52,728 nucleotides of DNA from Bacteroidota bacterium (GTDB lineage: Bacteria; Bacteroidota; Bacteroidia; Chitinophagales; Chitinophagaceae): the NCBI GenBank assembly GCA_023409975.1, contig JAEYQO010000117.1:1-52728 (forward strand), written 5' to 3'. Positions 33,871 through 42,557 of the stretch are shown here, one piece after another. The position numbers and the translations under genes were made by a program. The stretch's first letter is position 1, and every line of letters starts with the position of its first letter. The notes under the pieces are model-generated. The model was not told the DNA's origin and ran no database searches. It saw nothing but the letters and a program-made list of their open reading frames with translations.

Positions 33871-34260
33871 CTATAATGGAAGTGAATCTTTGGGCATCGT
33901 GATTTCTCTGCAATAAATCCGAATGGTTTCGCTCTTTGTCTTGATCTCAACAACCGATAGATCAAATACCTTACAGAGCGTATTTCTGCTAATGCGGAAG
34001 GTTTCAATCTCATTTCGTTTTATTGCTACTTTTTTAAAGATGCCATGAATCACGATCTCAGTTCCTTCAAGATCAAACACCGGCGAGGCTCGCGCGACCA
34101 GCCAGGTTTTGACATAAAAGCCCACACAGGTTAAGGCAATAACCCCCAGAGCAAATAACATATTTGAAAGCTTTACCTCTTCCAATCGAAAAAAATATAG
34201 CGTTAGTACTATCACATGGATGGCTATAATCGCCCAATATTCCTTAAGAATTCTTTTCAT
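33871..34260 (-). CDS. Small membrane protein with PH-like domain (129 aa)
   Basis: Two membrane helices (about 8-26 and 34-52), then a beta-rich domain (FDLEGTEIVIHGIFKKVAIKRNEIETFRI) that looks like a bacterial PH-like domain, common in small Bacteroidota membrane proteins. The C-terminus is short, so it may be truncated. It shares its plan (two helices then a PH-like domain) with each half of the 317-residue protein at 35450-36403. Function unknown. Confidence 0.55.
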   Translation of the reverse strand: MKRILKEYWAIIAIHVIVLTLYFFRLEEVKLSNMLFALGVIALTCVGFYVKTWLVARASPVFDLEGTEIVIHGIFKKVAIKRNEIETFRISRNTLCKVFDLSVVEIKTKSETIRIYCREITMPKDSLPL

Positions 34261-34397
34261 AAGTTGGCATTCTCCATACCTGCAGGGGTTAAAGTTCTTA
34301 AATTACTTTAATACTCGCCTGCCTAGGCCAATAAGTGACCTGGCGAGCCTTCTCAGTCCTATTATAGGCAGCCTTTTCTATTTACATCTGCTTAATT

Positions 34398-34913
34398 TCA
34401 ACTGGTGACGTTGAAGCTATCATGATATTCTACAGTCCCCTCCGGTATCTTTCCAGTAAATAACTTTACCTGAGAGTATTCGGCAGGAGCATGCAGATAT
34501 TGCAAACGAGCATCGCTCCTGAATCCGAACCGGCCATAATAGGAAGGATCGCCCAGCACCACACATCCGGCTGCATGCATGTTACTCAATGCGTCAATGG
34601 CGGCATTGATAAGGCCAGAACCTACGCCAGACATCTGTTTCGAAGGAATCACTGAAACGGGCCCCAGTCCATACCAGCCTTCATTTCCTGACGAAATGGT
34701 TACAGGTGACATAACAATATGTCCTATCAATACTCCCTCCTCCTCTGCCACCAGGGAAGCTGTCAGTTGTCCATTTGCGCGCAAGGCTTTTATGATGAAC
34801 GATTCCGTTCCACTGCTATATGCTGCAGAAGCAAACGCAGCTTTTGTTACCTGATCGATAGCCTCGATATCAGAAGGCGTTTCCTCCCTGATAGTAAAAT
34901 TGTATCTGTGCAT
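34398..34913 (-). CDS. GNAT acetyltransferase, YhbS-like
   Basis: The 171-residue protein opens FTIREETPSDIEAIDQVTKAAF, typical of YhbS. It contains GLGPVSVIPSKQMSGVGSGLI, the acetyl-CoA-binding loop (an R/QxxGxG/A variant), and CVVLGDPSYYGRFGFR, the hallmark of this subgroup. Acceptor unknown. It is isolated within the accessory region. Confidence 0.88.
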   Translation of the reverse strand: MHRYNFTIREETPSDIEAIDQVTKAAFASAAYSSGTESFIIKALRANGQLTASLVAEEEGVLIGHIVMSPVTISSGNEGWYGLGPVSVIPSKQMSGVGSGLINAAIDALSNMHAAGCVVLGDPSYYGRFGFRSDARLQYLHAPAEYSQVKLFTGKIPEGTVEYHDSFNVTS

Positions 34914-35238
34914 TACTGAACGAATTAAATAAAAATAGGAGATTCTACTTCTTCTGAAGGCGCAGAAGCCATGAATAGAAATTATCAGTTTGAAAGTGTA
35001 ATTACCTGGACGGTAAATGCTATAATAGAATATCCATCATAAGCTCAAATGGAAGAAAAGTGGAACTCCTCCCGAAAATAATGAAAAACCGTAACAAGCC
35101 CTTCATGAATGAAAATCACCTGCCATATCAGTGACACCTACTTGCTCTGGGTACATTGATACCGGCATATGTGCCATGTCAGGTAAAATTTTTTGGGGCA
35201 AAGACAGCAAAAGCTCAGAACATGAAAAGCCTATTCAT
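34914..35238. other. Non-coding stretch before the repeat array
   Basis: About 325 bp without a convincing gene, AT-rich, leading into four spaced 20-bp repeats. Nothing else recognised. Confidence 0.4.
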
Positions 35239-35419
35239 GTGGGTCAACATGCCAGAATGACAATTATCCAGAGCCCATCTCCATGTTTGAAAGGTGGGTC
35301 AACACGCCGGAATTATCAGTCTGAAGTTTCCTAAACTACTACTAAAGGTGGGTCAACATCCCGGAATAACGCCAAATCCTACTCTAGCAGATCAAACAGG
35401 TGGGTCAAGATCCCGGAAT
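35239..35419. repeat. Four spaced 20-bp repeats (GTGGGTCAACATCCCGGAAT type)
   Basis: Copies at 35239-35258, 35294-35313, 35348-35367 and 35400-35419, starting 55, 54 and 52 bp apart, all in direct orientation. Between copies 1-4 the sequence varies at two to four positions. The GTGGGTCA...CCGGAAT pattern resembles, from memory, the multiple terminal repeats of IS21-family transposons in Bacteroidota. No istA or istB gene lies nearby, so this would be a solo end left after decay. It could also be bound by a host regulator. It is not CRISPR-like: no cas genes, a short degenerate repeat and only four units. Confidence 0.75.
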
Positions 35420-35449
35420 AAGAGCTCAAAATGTACTTAGCTCTTGACA

Positions 35450-36403
35450 TCAGATACATTCATTTCTAACCTTGATGCCCTGACGCTCCAGTGCCTCCTT
35501 GAGTTCAAGCCAGGTCTTATTTCTTAAAGTACCCGCCGGATAGCTCCTGCTCTTAAAATCCTTAGTAATCACTCTGAGAATGTTCGGCATTTTTACCTGT
35601 GATTCAAAAACGATTTCCTGTATGTCCTTCAGTCTGAATGCCTGGGTCTTCCAGAAATAGATATGGCTCTTAACCACCAGGTAGTGCTGCGACATCCTGA
35701 AATAATGCATGAGCCAGGAGTTGACCAAAAACCAGAATAGTAGAAAGGAAATGATGGTAATCGAATACCAGGTTGACCAGGGGATGAGACCCGCTAAAAG
35801 TATAAAGACACAAAAGGAAAGTACGCCCCAAAGTAAGAGACCTCTATAACTTAAAAGCTGATGGCCCTTGTAGTTTCTAAAGGATTCAACATTCAGCTCC
35901 AGCTTTTCTACTCGTGAAACCTCCAGGTGGGTCAAAGGAGTATTGTCGTCAATAACCACCTGTTTAAGGAATGATTTAAACTCCCACGCATTCTCATACA
36001 GGTCATCGAAGATATATCTGGTCTGGCCGTCCTTGAATCGCAGAGTGGCAGCCTCCATCAGGTATGGTATAAAGAAGGGGAATTTTACTTTACCCGATAA
36101 TGCCAGATGCTCTATTTCATTAAGTCTATATTTCTTGCCATAGAACGAAATAGTGGATTCGTCGATCTTAATGACCGATACATTCTTGTAATATTTATAA
36201 ACTGAATAGAATGCCAGGTAATAAATGATAAAAGCGAAAATGAGGAAGCAATAGTCTTTAGGCGTCACAGTTTCAGCTCCAGGCAAACCCGGAAATTGTA
36301 ATAGCACGATAGTCCCCATAACCATGAGCGCCATACCACTTAATATGATAGTCAGATAGAATCTAAACCTGTGCCTTTTAGAAACAAGTATTGTCATAAT
36401 CAC
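35450..36403 (-). CDS. Duplicated two-helix + PH-like membrane protein
   Basis: A protein of 317 residues. Residues about 14-36 and 50-68 are membrane helices followed by a beta-rich domain (ISFYGKKYRLNEIEHLAL, about 82-160). A second pair of helices (about 187-205, 213-232) is followed by a similar domain (YLVVKSHIYFWKTQAFRLKDIQEIVFES, about 240-315). So the protein is an internal duplication of the plan seen in the 129-residue protein at 33871-34260. No enzyme motif. The start may be ATG 36403 or 36397. Function unknown. Confidence 0.65.
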   Translation of the reverse strand: MIMTILVSKRHRFRFYLTIILSGMALMVMGTIVLLQFPGLPGAETVTPKDYCFLIFAFIIYYLAFYSVYKYYKNVSVIKIDESTISFYGKKYRLNEIEHLALSGKVKFPFFIPYLMEAATLRFKDGQTRYIFDDLYENAWEFKSFLKQVVIDDNTPLTHLEVSRVEKLELNVESFRNYKGHQLLSYRGLLLWGVLSFCVFILLAGLIPWSTWYSITIISFLLFWFLVNSWLMHYFRMSQHYLVVKSHIYFWKTQAFRLKDIQEIVFESQVKMPNILRVITKDFKSRSYPAGTLRNKTWLELKEALERQGIKVRNECI

Positions 36404-36454
36404 CTTGGTACTTCTTGCGACAAATATCGTAGCTCTTTCTGCGGCCAGCGCTGG

Positions 36455-37966
36455 CTATTTTAGTTCGATATCAATAATGGTCTGCCCCTTCTTCCCTAAG
36501 TACGCCCGTATAATTTCGCTGTACACTTTTTGGGGAGCATTGTCTGAATTAGAAAAAATGATGAGCCCGTCTCCCGTTTTAGCCAGCAGAAAACAGATGC
36601 TGCGGGAGCCCGCATCATCTCCCCCGTGTGATAGAGCATATTCGTTATTCCCGATATCATAGATAAACCAGCCTAATCCAATATAACGGTTCTCTTTAGT
36701 CTTCGTTGCATGCGCAACCATCTGCTCAGCGATGTTTCCATCAAGGCCCTCATTTCGTAGCGTAGAGATAAGAAATCTGGCGAGATCAGGAACAGTTGTC
36801 TTAAACAGGTCTGCTGCATTAGGCCTTGTATTTTTTGTTATTTCCATCTCCTCACCCTCAGCATTGTGCGGCACGGCAAAGCGGCCAGTCATGGCTTCAC
36901 TCCAGGTTAATTTGCTATCTGACATTCCTAGTGGTCGTAACAGAACTTGATCCACCAATGAATCAAAAGGCAGATTAAATTTTCTCTCCAAGGCTCTCCG
37001 TAGATACTCGAATCCCTCACCCGAATAGCCATATTGAGTTCCGGGTGTATGGCCAAATGCAAGCTTCTTATCGGGCAATTCCCATCGCCAGTTCGGAAAT
37101 CCGCTTTGATGGTTCAGTACATGACGGGTAGTCAGCGTCTGGTGACGTGGATCTCCAGCGATATCCGGATCGATCCAATAGTAATACAATGGTTCATCTA
37201 AGCTCCATTTTCCGGCACTTACCAATCTTAGCGTCGTCATGGTCGTTATCAACTTGGTAATGGAGGCCACATTATGAATAAGGTCGTAAGGTGCTGGCTT
37301 ACCCTTTGCCAACACTCCGAATACTTTAACCTGCTGAAGAACGCTATCCTTGATAATGCCTATCGCCAGCGAAGGTATTTTATTCGATTGAAGCCAGGCC
37401 GCTACGCTCGCCGGATCTTCAAAATCTGGTCGAATAGAAGGTGCTTCCTGATGATCATAACTGATAGCACGTGTAAGCTTCCATTGCCCGTCCAATAGCC
37501 AAACATGGGTGAACCTGGCCCTACCCGTCAAATGTGCCACCTGGTTCCCTTCTGTTTTAAAAAATCGATGAGTTCCTGTTTGTACGGCACCGTATAGCGA
37601 ACCTTTATGGTAAAGCGGGTAGACACGCAGGCTATTGGGGTCAAGAATCCTTTTGGAACTGTAACTAAGATTACAAACATGTTGCTTGAAATCGCCTATG
37701 AATTTTGCTTTTGAACTTGTAACACCAGCTTCGTCGTGGTAAAATTCAAAATCTTTACTGATTAGGCGATCCAAAACGGAAGTATCGCAGGCATTGTATC
37801 CCGCTTCAAATAGCAGGCTATCCTGTGTCTTCAGTAAGGCAAATAGGGCAGATGAATTATTCTGCGCACCCACAGAACCTGCCTTTAAGAAGAAAAGGAC
37901 CAGGACCAGATATTTTATGATGCTGATTCTTTTGATGGGCACAAGTATAGAACACAATATAAACAT
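36455..37966 (-). CDS. SnoaL/DUF4440 domain fused to a class-C-like serine hydrolase
   Basis: A protein of 503 residues from ATG 37966 (a longer start at 38002 exists) with a signal-like segment ending VGAQ. Residues about 37-170 are a SnoaL/DUF4440-like domain. Residues about 180-500 are a beta-lactamase/D-Ala-D-Ala carboxypeptidase domain with SxxK (S235-I-T-K238), YSG in place of YxN, and HGGD in place of KTG. The serine and lysine needed for acylation are present. Exported hydrolase or esterase acting on a small ester or amide is likely; true beta-lactamase activity is not implied. Confidence 0.85.
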   Translation of the reverse strand: MFILCSILVPIKRISIIKYLVLVLFFLKAGSVGAQNNSSALFALLKTQDSLLFEAGYNACDTSVLDRLISKDFEFYHDEAGVTSSKAKFIGDFKQHVCNLSYSSKRILDPNSLRVYPLYHKGSLYGAVQTGTHRFFKTEGNQVAHLTGRARFTHVWLLDGQWKLTRAISYDHQEAPSIRPDFEDPASVAAWLQSNKIPSLAIGIIKDSVLQQVKVFGVLAKGKPAPYDLIHNVASITKLITTMTTLRLVSAGKWSLDEPLYYYWIDPDIAGDPRHQTLTTRHVLNHQSGFPNWRWELPDKKLAFGHTPGTQYGYSGEGFEYLRRALERKFNLPFDSLVDQVLLRPLGMSDSKLTWSEAMTGRFAVPHNAEGEEMEITKNTRPNAADLFKTTVPDLARFLISTLRNEGLDGNIAEQMVAHATKTKENRYIGLGWFIYDIGNNEYALSHGGDDAGSRSICFLLAKTGDGLIIFSNSDNAPQKVYSEIIRAYLGKKGQTIIDIELK

Positions 37967-38159
37967 GAAATGGTCTGGCTGTTTAAAAATAGACAGTCTC
38001 ATGTAATGGATCAGCGGGAACGGTTAACGGCTTTATGCAGTAGCGGTAATAGCGTACTGTCAGCCGAAACAATAAATAAAGTAAATATTTATTCAATTGC
38101 TTCGATTAAGAACGTCAGGCCGCTATTGCACAACGCCGATGTTACCTGCATGTGCTTCG

Positions 38160-38747
38160 TCAGTTGACAGTTGTCAGCTCAATGTAGTCTCCGCTATCAT
38201 GACCAACAGCAACGAAAAGTTCGCTATTACTTGTTAGAAATAACCGTTTGTCAATTTTTGTCCTGAAGATTTCATCAAATGTAAAGGCACAATATCCAAG
38301 TGGAAGTATCCAGTCCAAGAACTCATAATTTTCTTGGTCTGTACTTGCTATTTCGTCAATTTGTTGAAGCACTCCTAGTTGTGCATACCTGTTTTCAGGC
38401 GAATACTTTAGGTCGCAAGCCCAGTCAATATCGTCCTTGTCATAAGTGTCTGCACCTGAGAAGTAAATGGCTGGAAGTTCTTTGTCGTCGTCAGCAAATT
38501 TTATAATGCCAATCCAAAAGGCAACAATGCTTTCAGGAACGGCGTTTTGCTCTACAAGCCCTGTGAGCCAATCGACAATTTCCGCCTGTTCTGCTTCTAT
38601 ATCCAACATGCGCAAAGATGTCCAATAGGTTTTCGGAACAACTTGCTCATGAAAATCTATAAACTTACTCCATGCCTCTTTTGCGTTTGTCTTTAAAGCA
38701 AGGATTGTCGTCAAACCGTCCCATGATTGCTCGTGTTGAAAGTCCAT
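38160..38747 (-). CDS. AT-rich hypothetical protein (195 aa)
   Basis: An acidic protein of 195 residues, no signal peptide, no membrane helix, no recognised motif (MDFQHEQSWDGLTTILALKT... ending HDSGDYIELTTVN). It looks like the small standalone proteins of SMI1/KNR4-like or immunity type only in being acidic and solitary, which is not evidence. Base composition is clearly lower in GC than the flanking core genes, a sign of recent transfer. Confidence 0.6.
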   Translation of the reverse strand: MDFQHEQSWDGLTTILALKTNAKEAWSKFIDFHEQVVPKTYWTSLRMLDIEAEQAEIVDWLTGLVEQNAVPESIVAFWIGIIKFADDDKELPAIYFSGADTYDKDDIDWACDLKYSPENRYAQLGVLQQIDEIASTDQENYEFLDWILPLGYCAFTFDEIFRTKIDKRLFLTSNSELFVAVGHDSGDYIELTTVN

Positions 38748-38925
38748 ATAATTGCTGCTAAGTTCTCTGTCGCTTTGTGTTCGTGTGGTTATTCATGGAT
38801 CGTCCAGCCGTGGCGCTGCCAGGTAATGTATAGCCATAATAGTATAACGTCCAGAACCTTTTTATCTGCAAAATAGTTTAAGTATGCCCTTGGAGCAAAA
38901 TGCTGCTTTTTCGTAATTTGTATAG

Positions 38926-39384
38926 CCACATGGAGACACTATAATTTTCCCTCAAAGTTCAATTGTTGAGCCGGCAAATATTGATTTACCCCAAGATATA
39001 ATTAATGATTACAATGAGGCTGTTCAAGTTTTAAACTTATCTCCTCGAAGTGCGGCTGCTATGCTACGGTTAGCAATACAAAAACTTTGTAAGGTATTAG
39101 GTGAACCCGGAAAGGACATCAACACTGATATTAAAAACCTAGTTGTAAAAGGATTGCCAAGTAAGGTTCAAGAGGCTTTGGACAGTGTTCGAGTTATTGG
39201 TAATGAAGCGGTGCATCCGGGAGAACTAAACTTGAACGACAACCGAGAAATTGCAAAAAAACTTTTCAAACTTGTAAATTTCATTGCGACCAAATTAATA
39301 AGTCAGCCAAAAGAAATTGATGAATTGCACAGTTCCTTGCCAGAAAACAAATTAGATGGAATTAAAAGGCGAGACGGCAAATAA
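38926..39384 (+). pseudogene. DUF4145 gene lacking its N-terminus
   Basis: The frame is open from 38926 (just after a TAG) to 39384 but has no start near the front; the first ATG is inside the domain at 39061. The translation runs through IIFPQSSIVEPANIDLPQDI and LSPRSAAAMLRLAIQKL to KLFKLVNFIATKLI, the C-terminal two-thirds of DUF4145. The Cys-rich N-terminal part is absent: upstream DNA holds only short broken frames that partly resemble it. DUF4145 domains occur in restriction and defence-type proteins. AT-rich like its neighbours. Confidence 0.7.
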
Positions 39385-39531
39385 AAACTGAGGAAATTCG
39401 TAGCACAACACACTTTTACTTTATCCGATGACTTGGAAAGAACAGAATTGGCTTTTTTTGGAATATCTTGACATGAATAGTAAAAGCTATAAAAATCAAG
39501 AAAAACTTTGAGCATTTATACGTTCTAAGGC

Positions 39532-39900
39532 ATGTGGACTCTTTTGTCTAAAGCGATTGACGCGACAGACTACAAGGAGATCAAAGCCGAGTGCGAAAGG
39601 AAAATTAATCTATTGGAAGCGAAGCTCTCAGCTACTGCCCCAAAACAGGAAACTATATAGACTCGCTCCTGGAGACAGCCCTCTATAATCTTGCTCATAT
39701 TGATGAACGCTACAGCAAGGCCGATATTAACGGCAAGCGTCAAATCATTGGTTCGATATTCCTTGAAAAATTGGAGTTTACGGAAAATGGTTATCGAAAC
39801 TCTAGAATAAACGAAGCTGTTCAGTTAATCTATAGTATTGACAAGGTTTTCAGCGAAAAAGAAAAGGGACAAACCAGTGATGAAACCAGTTTGTCCCAAG
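39532..39900 (+). pseudogene. Serine recombinase C-terminal remnant (frameshifted)
   Basis: The first frame (39532-39660) reads ATDYKEIKAECERKINLLEAKLS, the second continues LLETALYNLAHIDERYSKAD, GKRQIIGSIFLEKLEFTENG, RINEAVQLIYS. This is the tail region of large serine recombinases of Bacteroidota elements. The frames do not join without a one-base change near 39660, and the N-terminal resolvase domain is absent, so this is a dead fragment. The second frame runs without a stop through the antisense of tRNA-Lys; the tRNA part is not coding. Confidence 0.8.
39851..39897 (-). terminator. Rho-independent terminator of tRNA-Lys
   Basis: On the minus strand, just after the tRNA, GGGACAAAC/GTTTGTCCC (9 bp) around a 14-nt loop, followed by TTTTCTTTTT. 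It overlaps the end of the recombinase remnant. Confidence 0.85.
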
Positions 39901-39903
39901 AAG

Positions 39904-39976
39904 TGATCCCGCTGGGACTCGAACCCAGGGCCCATACATTAAAAGTGTATTGCTCTACCAACTGAGCTACAGGATC
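39904..39976 (-). tRNA. tRNA-Lys (anticodon TTT)
   Basis: A 73-nt cloverleaf: acceptor GATCCTG/CGGGATC (one G-U), D-arm GCTC/GAGC, anticodon stem ATACA/TGTAT with loop CTTTTAA giving anticodon TTT, T-arm CTGGG/CCCAG around TTCGAGT, discriminator A. The 3' CCA is not encoded. It has a textbook promoter and a terminator. The serine-recombinase remnant abuts its 3' side, so it is the probable integration target or boundary of the accessory region. Confidence 0.96.
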
Positions 39977-40001
39977 AACCCTTGTTCTCTTGAACGGGAC
40001 G

Positions 40002-40034
40002 CAAAGATAACCATCTCAACTTTTCTGCCAAAAA
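40002..40034 (-). promoter_or_regulatory. Bacteroidota promoter of tRNA-Lys
   Basis: -7 element TATCTTTG (40002-40009) and -33 element TTTTTG (40029-40034) separated by 19 bp on the minus strand, matching TTTG-N17-23-TAnnTTTG. It lies about 25 bp upstream of the tRNA 5' end. The strongest promoter signal in the window. Confidence 0.85.
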
Positions 40035-40124
40035 CTTTTCAGGCTTTTTCTACCAATACCCACTCTCCCAACATCCATAACTTCTATCATAGGTTTTCAT
40101 CCACCCCCTCCGTATTTTGTATCC

Positions 40125-42311
40125 ATGCGACATTTAATGATACTCCTGTTCTGCTGCTTTCTCTCCTCAAAGCTATCTGCTCAGGATTCTTTCAACGCCA
40201 TCATCCGTGATAGCCTCACCAAAGAACCAATACCCGGCGCTCTCGCCACGCTCGAAGGTTCCACCATAGGCACAGCAGCAGATAACAACGGTCGGATAAC
40301 TCTCAACCCCATACCAAAGGGAAACCAAATTTTCCTGTTCTCTGCACTTGGTTACCATAACAAAAAACTCAGCTTCTCCTTCCCACTCCCCGATACAACA
40401 CCCATCACCATCGATCTCGCACCCGAAGAACTGGATCTGATCATCGTCGAAGGAACCCGAAGCAACCGCAGCATCGCCAACACTCCAACGCGCGTCGAAG
40501 CGCTCACCGACGAAATCGAAGAGGCCGCCACCATGGACCCCTCCAAAATCTCGCACCTCCTCACGCATAGCACGGGTATACAGGTACAACAAACCTCCGC
40601 TACCTCCAATACCGCAAATGTCCGGATCCAGGGCCTCGATGGCCGATATACCCAGATTCTTAAAGATGGCTTCCCCCTATACGGCGGTTTCTCCGGTAGC
40701 CTCAGCATCACACAGATACCACCACTCGACCTCCGGCAAGTGGAATACATAAAAGGCTCAGCCTCTACACTATACGGCGGCGGAGCCATCGCCGGACTGA
40801 TCAATCTGATCTCTAAAGAACCCACCAGGGAAGAAGCGATCCTCCACCTCAACGCCTCCCAGATCGGCGCCCGAGATATCAACGCTTTCGTCAGCCGCCG
40901 GCAGGATAATCTCGGCTATACTCTGCTGATCCAGCGCAATAGCCACTATGCCTTTGATGCCGACAATGACGGCTACAGCGATATGCCCGCTCTTACCAAA
41001 TTCAACCTCAACCCGCGTCTGTTCTACTACATCTCGGATCGTACCAAACTGACTCTCGGCGGAACGGTCACATACGAACAACGCGACGGCGGCGACATGC
41101 AGCTCATCGGAGATGCCTTCCCCCAACCAGATCATTTCTACAAGGAGTTCAATGATATCAACCGCTACACAACACAGCTACACTTCCAGCACCAGCTCAA
41201 AGGAAACAGTACGCTCAACCTCCGCAATAGCTTCAATATCTTCGAAAGAAGCCTGAAGATCACCCCCGCACCAACCCTCGAAGAATACCGCTTCGCAGGA
41301 AAACAGGTCTCCTCTTTCTCCGAAGCGTCCTGGACACACCATAACAAGGACAATGTGCTGATCACGGGTTTGAATTTCTACACAGACAGTTTTCAGGAGG
41401 ATCAACTCGATTCCAATCTCCTCCGCAATGAAGAATACCAGACGTTCGGGGCCTTCGCCAACTACACCTTCGATCTCAACCGCTCCATCGCCATCGAGTC
41501 CGGACTGCGAACAGACTATGTGATGAATGATAAGCTTTTTGTCCTGCCCAGGGTCTCAGTGCTGCTCCGGTGGACTGAAAAACTCACTACGAGAATAGGG
41601 GGCGGGCTGGGCTACAGAAATCCTACCATCTTCAACCAGGAAGCAGAACTCTACGGATACCAGAATATCCTGCCCATCGATCGCGACAAGGTTGCAGCAG
41701 AACAATCCTACGGCGGTAATGCAGATATCGGGTTCAAATCAGCGATCGGAGAGCACATTTTCCTCAACCTGAATCAGATGTTCTTCTATACCCACCTCGA
41801 TAAGCCGATTGTCTTCGCGCCCGCAACCACAATGCCAGGCTTCTTCGGGTATATCAATGCCAATGGACACACACGTACTTACGGCGCAGAAACTTTCGCT
41901 AAAATCAGCTACAGGGATTTCACGTTCTTCCTCGGATATACCTACACCAATGCCACCAACCATTTCGACGGTTCTCAATCGGTCGTCCCCCTGACACCGC
42001 AGCACAGCATCAAAGGCGACCTGCTGTACAACCTCCCCGGCCGATGGAGAATCGGTGCAGACTACGAATTCAAAAGCGCACAAACACTCAGCAACGGCTG
42101 GGAGACACCGTCATTCTGGACCTTCGGCGCATTGGTAGAATATACCTGGAAGAAGCTGAGCATCTATGGAAACGTAGAGAATTTTGGTGATATCCGTCAG
42201 ACGCGCTGGGGCTCGCTCCGCTCCGGTCCCTGGGATACACCTCAACTCACCGAGGTCTGGGCTCCGCTCGATGGCTTCGTTTTCAACTACGGAATTCGGC
42301 TGAAGCTCTAG
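40125..42311 (+). CDS. TonB-dependent receptor
   Basis: A protein of 728 residues with a signal peptide (MRHLMILLFCCFLSSKLSAQ), a carboxypeptidase-like domain (about 22-100), a plug (about 115-235, LKDGFPLYGGFSGSLSITQI, TLYGGGAIAGLINLISKEP) and a barrel ending FVFNYGIRLKL. The plug and the absence of siderophore-specific neighbours leave the substrate open; colicin-I/vitamin-B12/haem-type receptors are the nearest look-alikes. A solitary transcription unit right after tRNA-Lys, at the right edge of the decayed region. Codon use is GC-richer than in the accessory region. Confidence 0.9.
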   Translation: MRHLMILLFCCFLSSKLSAQDSFNAIIRDSLTKEPIPGALATLEGSTIGTAADNNGRITLNPIPKGNQIFLFSALGYHNKKLSFSFPLPDTTPITIDLAPEELDLIIVEGTRSNRSIANTPTRVEALTDEIEEAATMDPSKISHLLTHSTGIQVQQTSATSNTANVRIQGLDGRYTQILKDGFPLYGGFSGSLSITQIPPLDLRQVEYIKGSASTLYGGGAIAGLINLISKEPTREEAILHLNASQIGARDINAFVSRRQDNLGYTLLIQRNSHYAFDADNDGYSDMPALTKFNLNPRLFYYISDRTKLTLGGTVTYEQRDGGDMQLIGDAFPQPDHFYKEFNDINRYTTQLHFQHQLKGNSTLNLRNSFNIFERSLKITPAPTLEEYRFAGKQVSSFSEASWTHHNKDNVLITGLNFYTDSFQEDQLDSNLLRNEEYQTFGAFANYTFDLNRSIAIESGLRTDYVMNDKLFVLPRVSVLLRWTEKLTTRIGGGLGYRNPTIFNQEAELYGYQNILPIDRDKVAAEQSYGGNADIGFKSAIGEHIFLNLNQMFFYTHLDKPIVFAPATTMPGFFGYINANGHTRTYGAETFAKISYRDFTFFLGYTYTNATNHFDGSQSVVPLTPQHSIKGDLLYNLPGRWRIGADYEFKSAQTLSNGWETPSFWTFGALVEYTWKKLSIYGNVENFGDIRQTRWGSLRSGPWDTPQLTEVWAPLDGFVFNYGIRLKL

Positions 42312-42557
42312 GAAGATTCCTGCTTAAGTGCTTATGAAGCACGCAAAATTTTCTCCTGCCCGATTAATCTGATCGGAACTTCCAGTGGTTCTTATATATC
42401 TACGTGTGCACCATGTGGGGACTTTGTCAGGAGGGAGCCGGGAAGGAGTCTGGAAGGAAGTATGCTGTAGGTGTTCGTCAGGTGTCCGTTAGCTTTTTGG
42501 GGAAAATCTGACTGCATTTCTGCCAGCGCAAAATATTACTCCCGCTAGTTGCTACTG

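Noticed and set aside
33705..34013. 102-codon minus-strand frame bridging two genes
   Set aside because: Very basic, Pro/Arg-rich translation overlapping two better frames; looks like a shadow.
35239..35419. CRISPR array reading of the four spaced repeats
   Set aside because: Repeats are short (20 bp) and diverged from each other, there are only four, and no cas genes or leader are present; transposon-end repeats fit better.
38160..39660. An intact novel defence system in the AT-rich part of the island
   Set aside because: The DUF4145 and recombinase genes are broken and the remaining gene has no partner or motif; the evidence supports decay, not a working system.
39771..39965. Protein frame that runs through the tRNA-Lys (PLGLEPRAHTLKVYCSTN)
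   Set aside because: The second half is the antisense of a tRNA, a well-known false coding pattern; only the first part is a recombinase remnant.
42328..42342. GTGCTT-ATG-AAGCAC hairpin after the TonB receptor as terminator
   Set aside because: Stem of only 6 bp with a 3-nt loop and no proper T-run; too weak to call.
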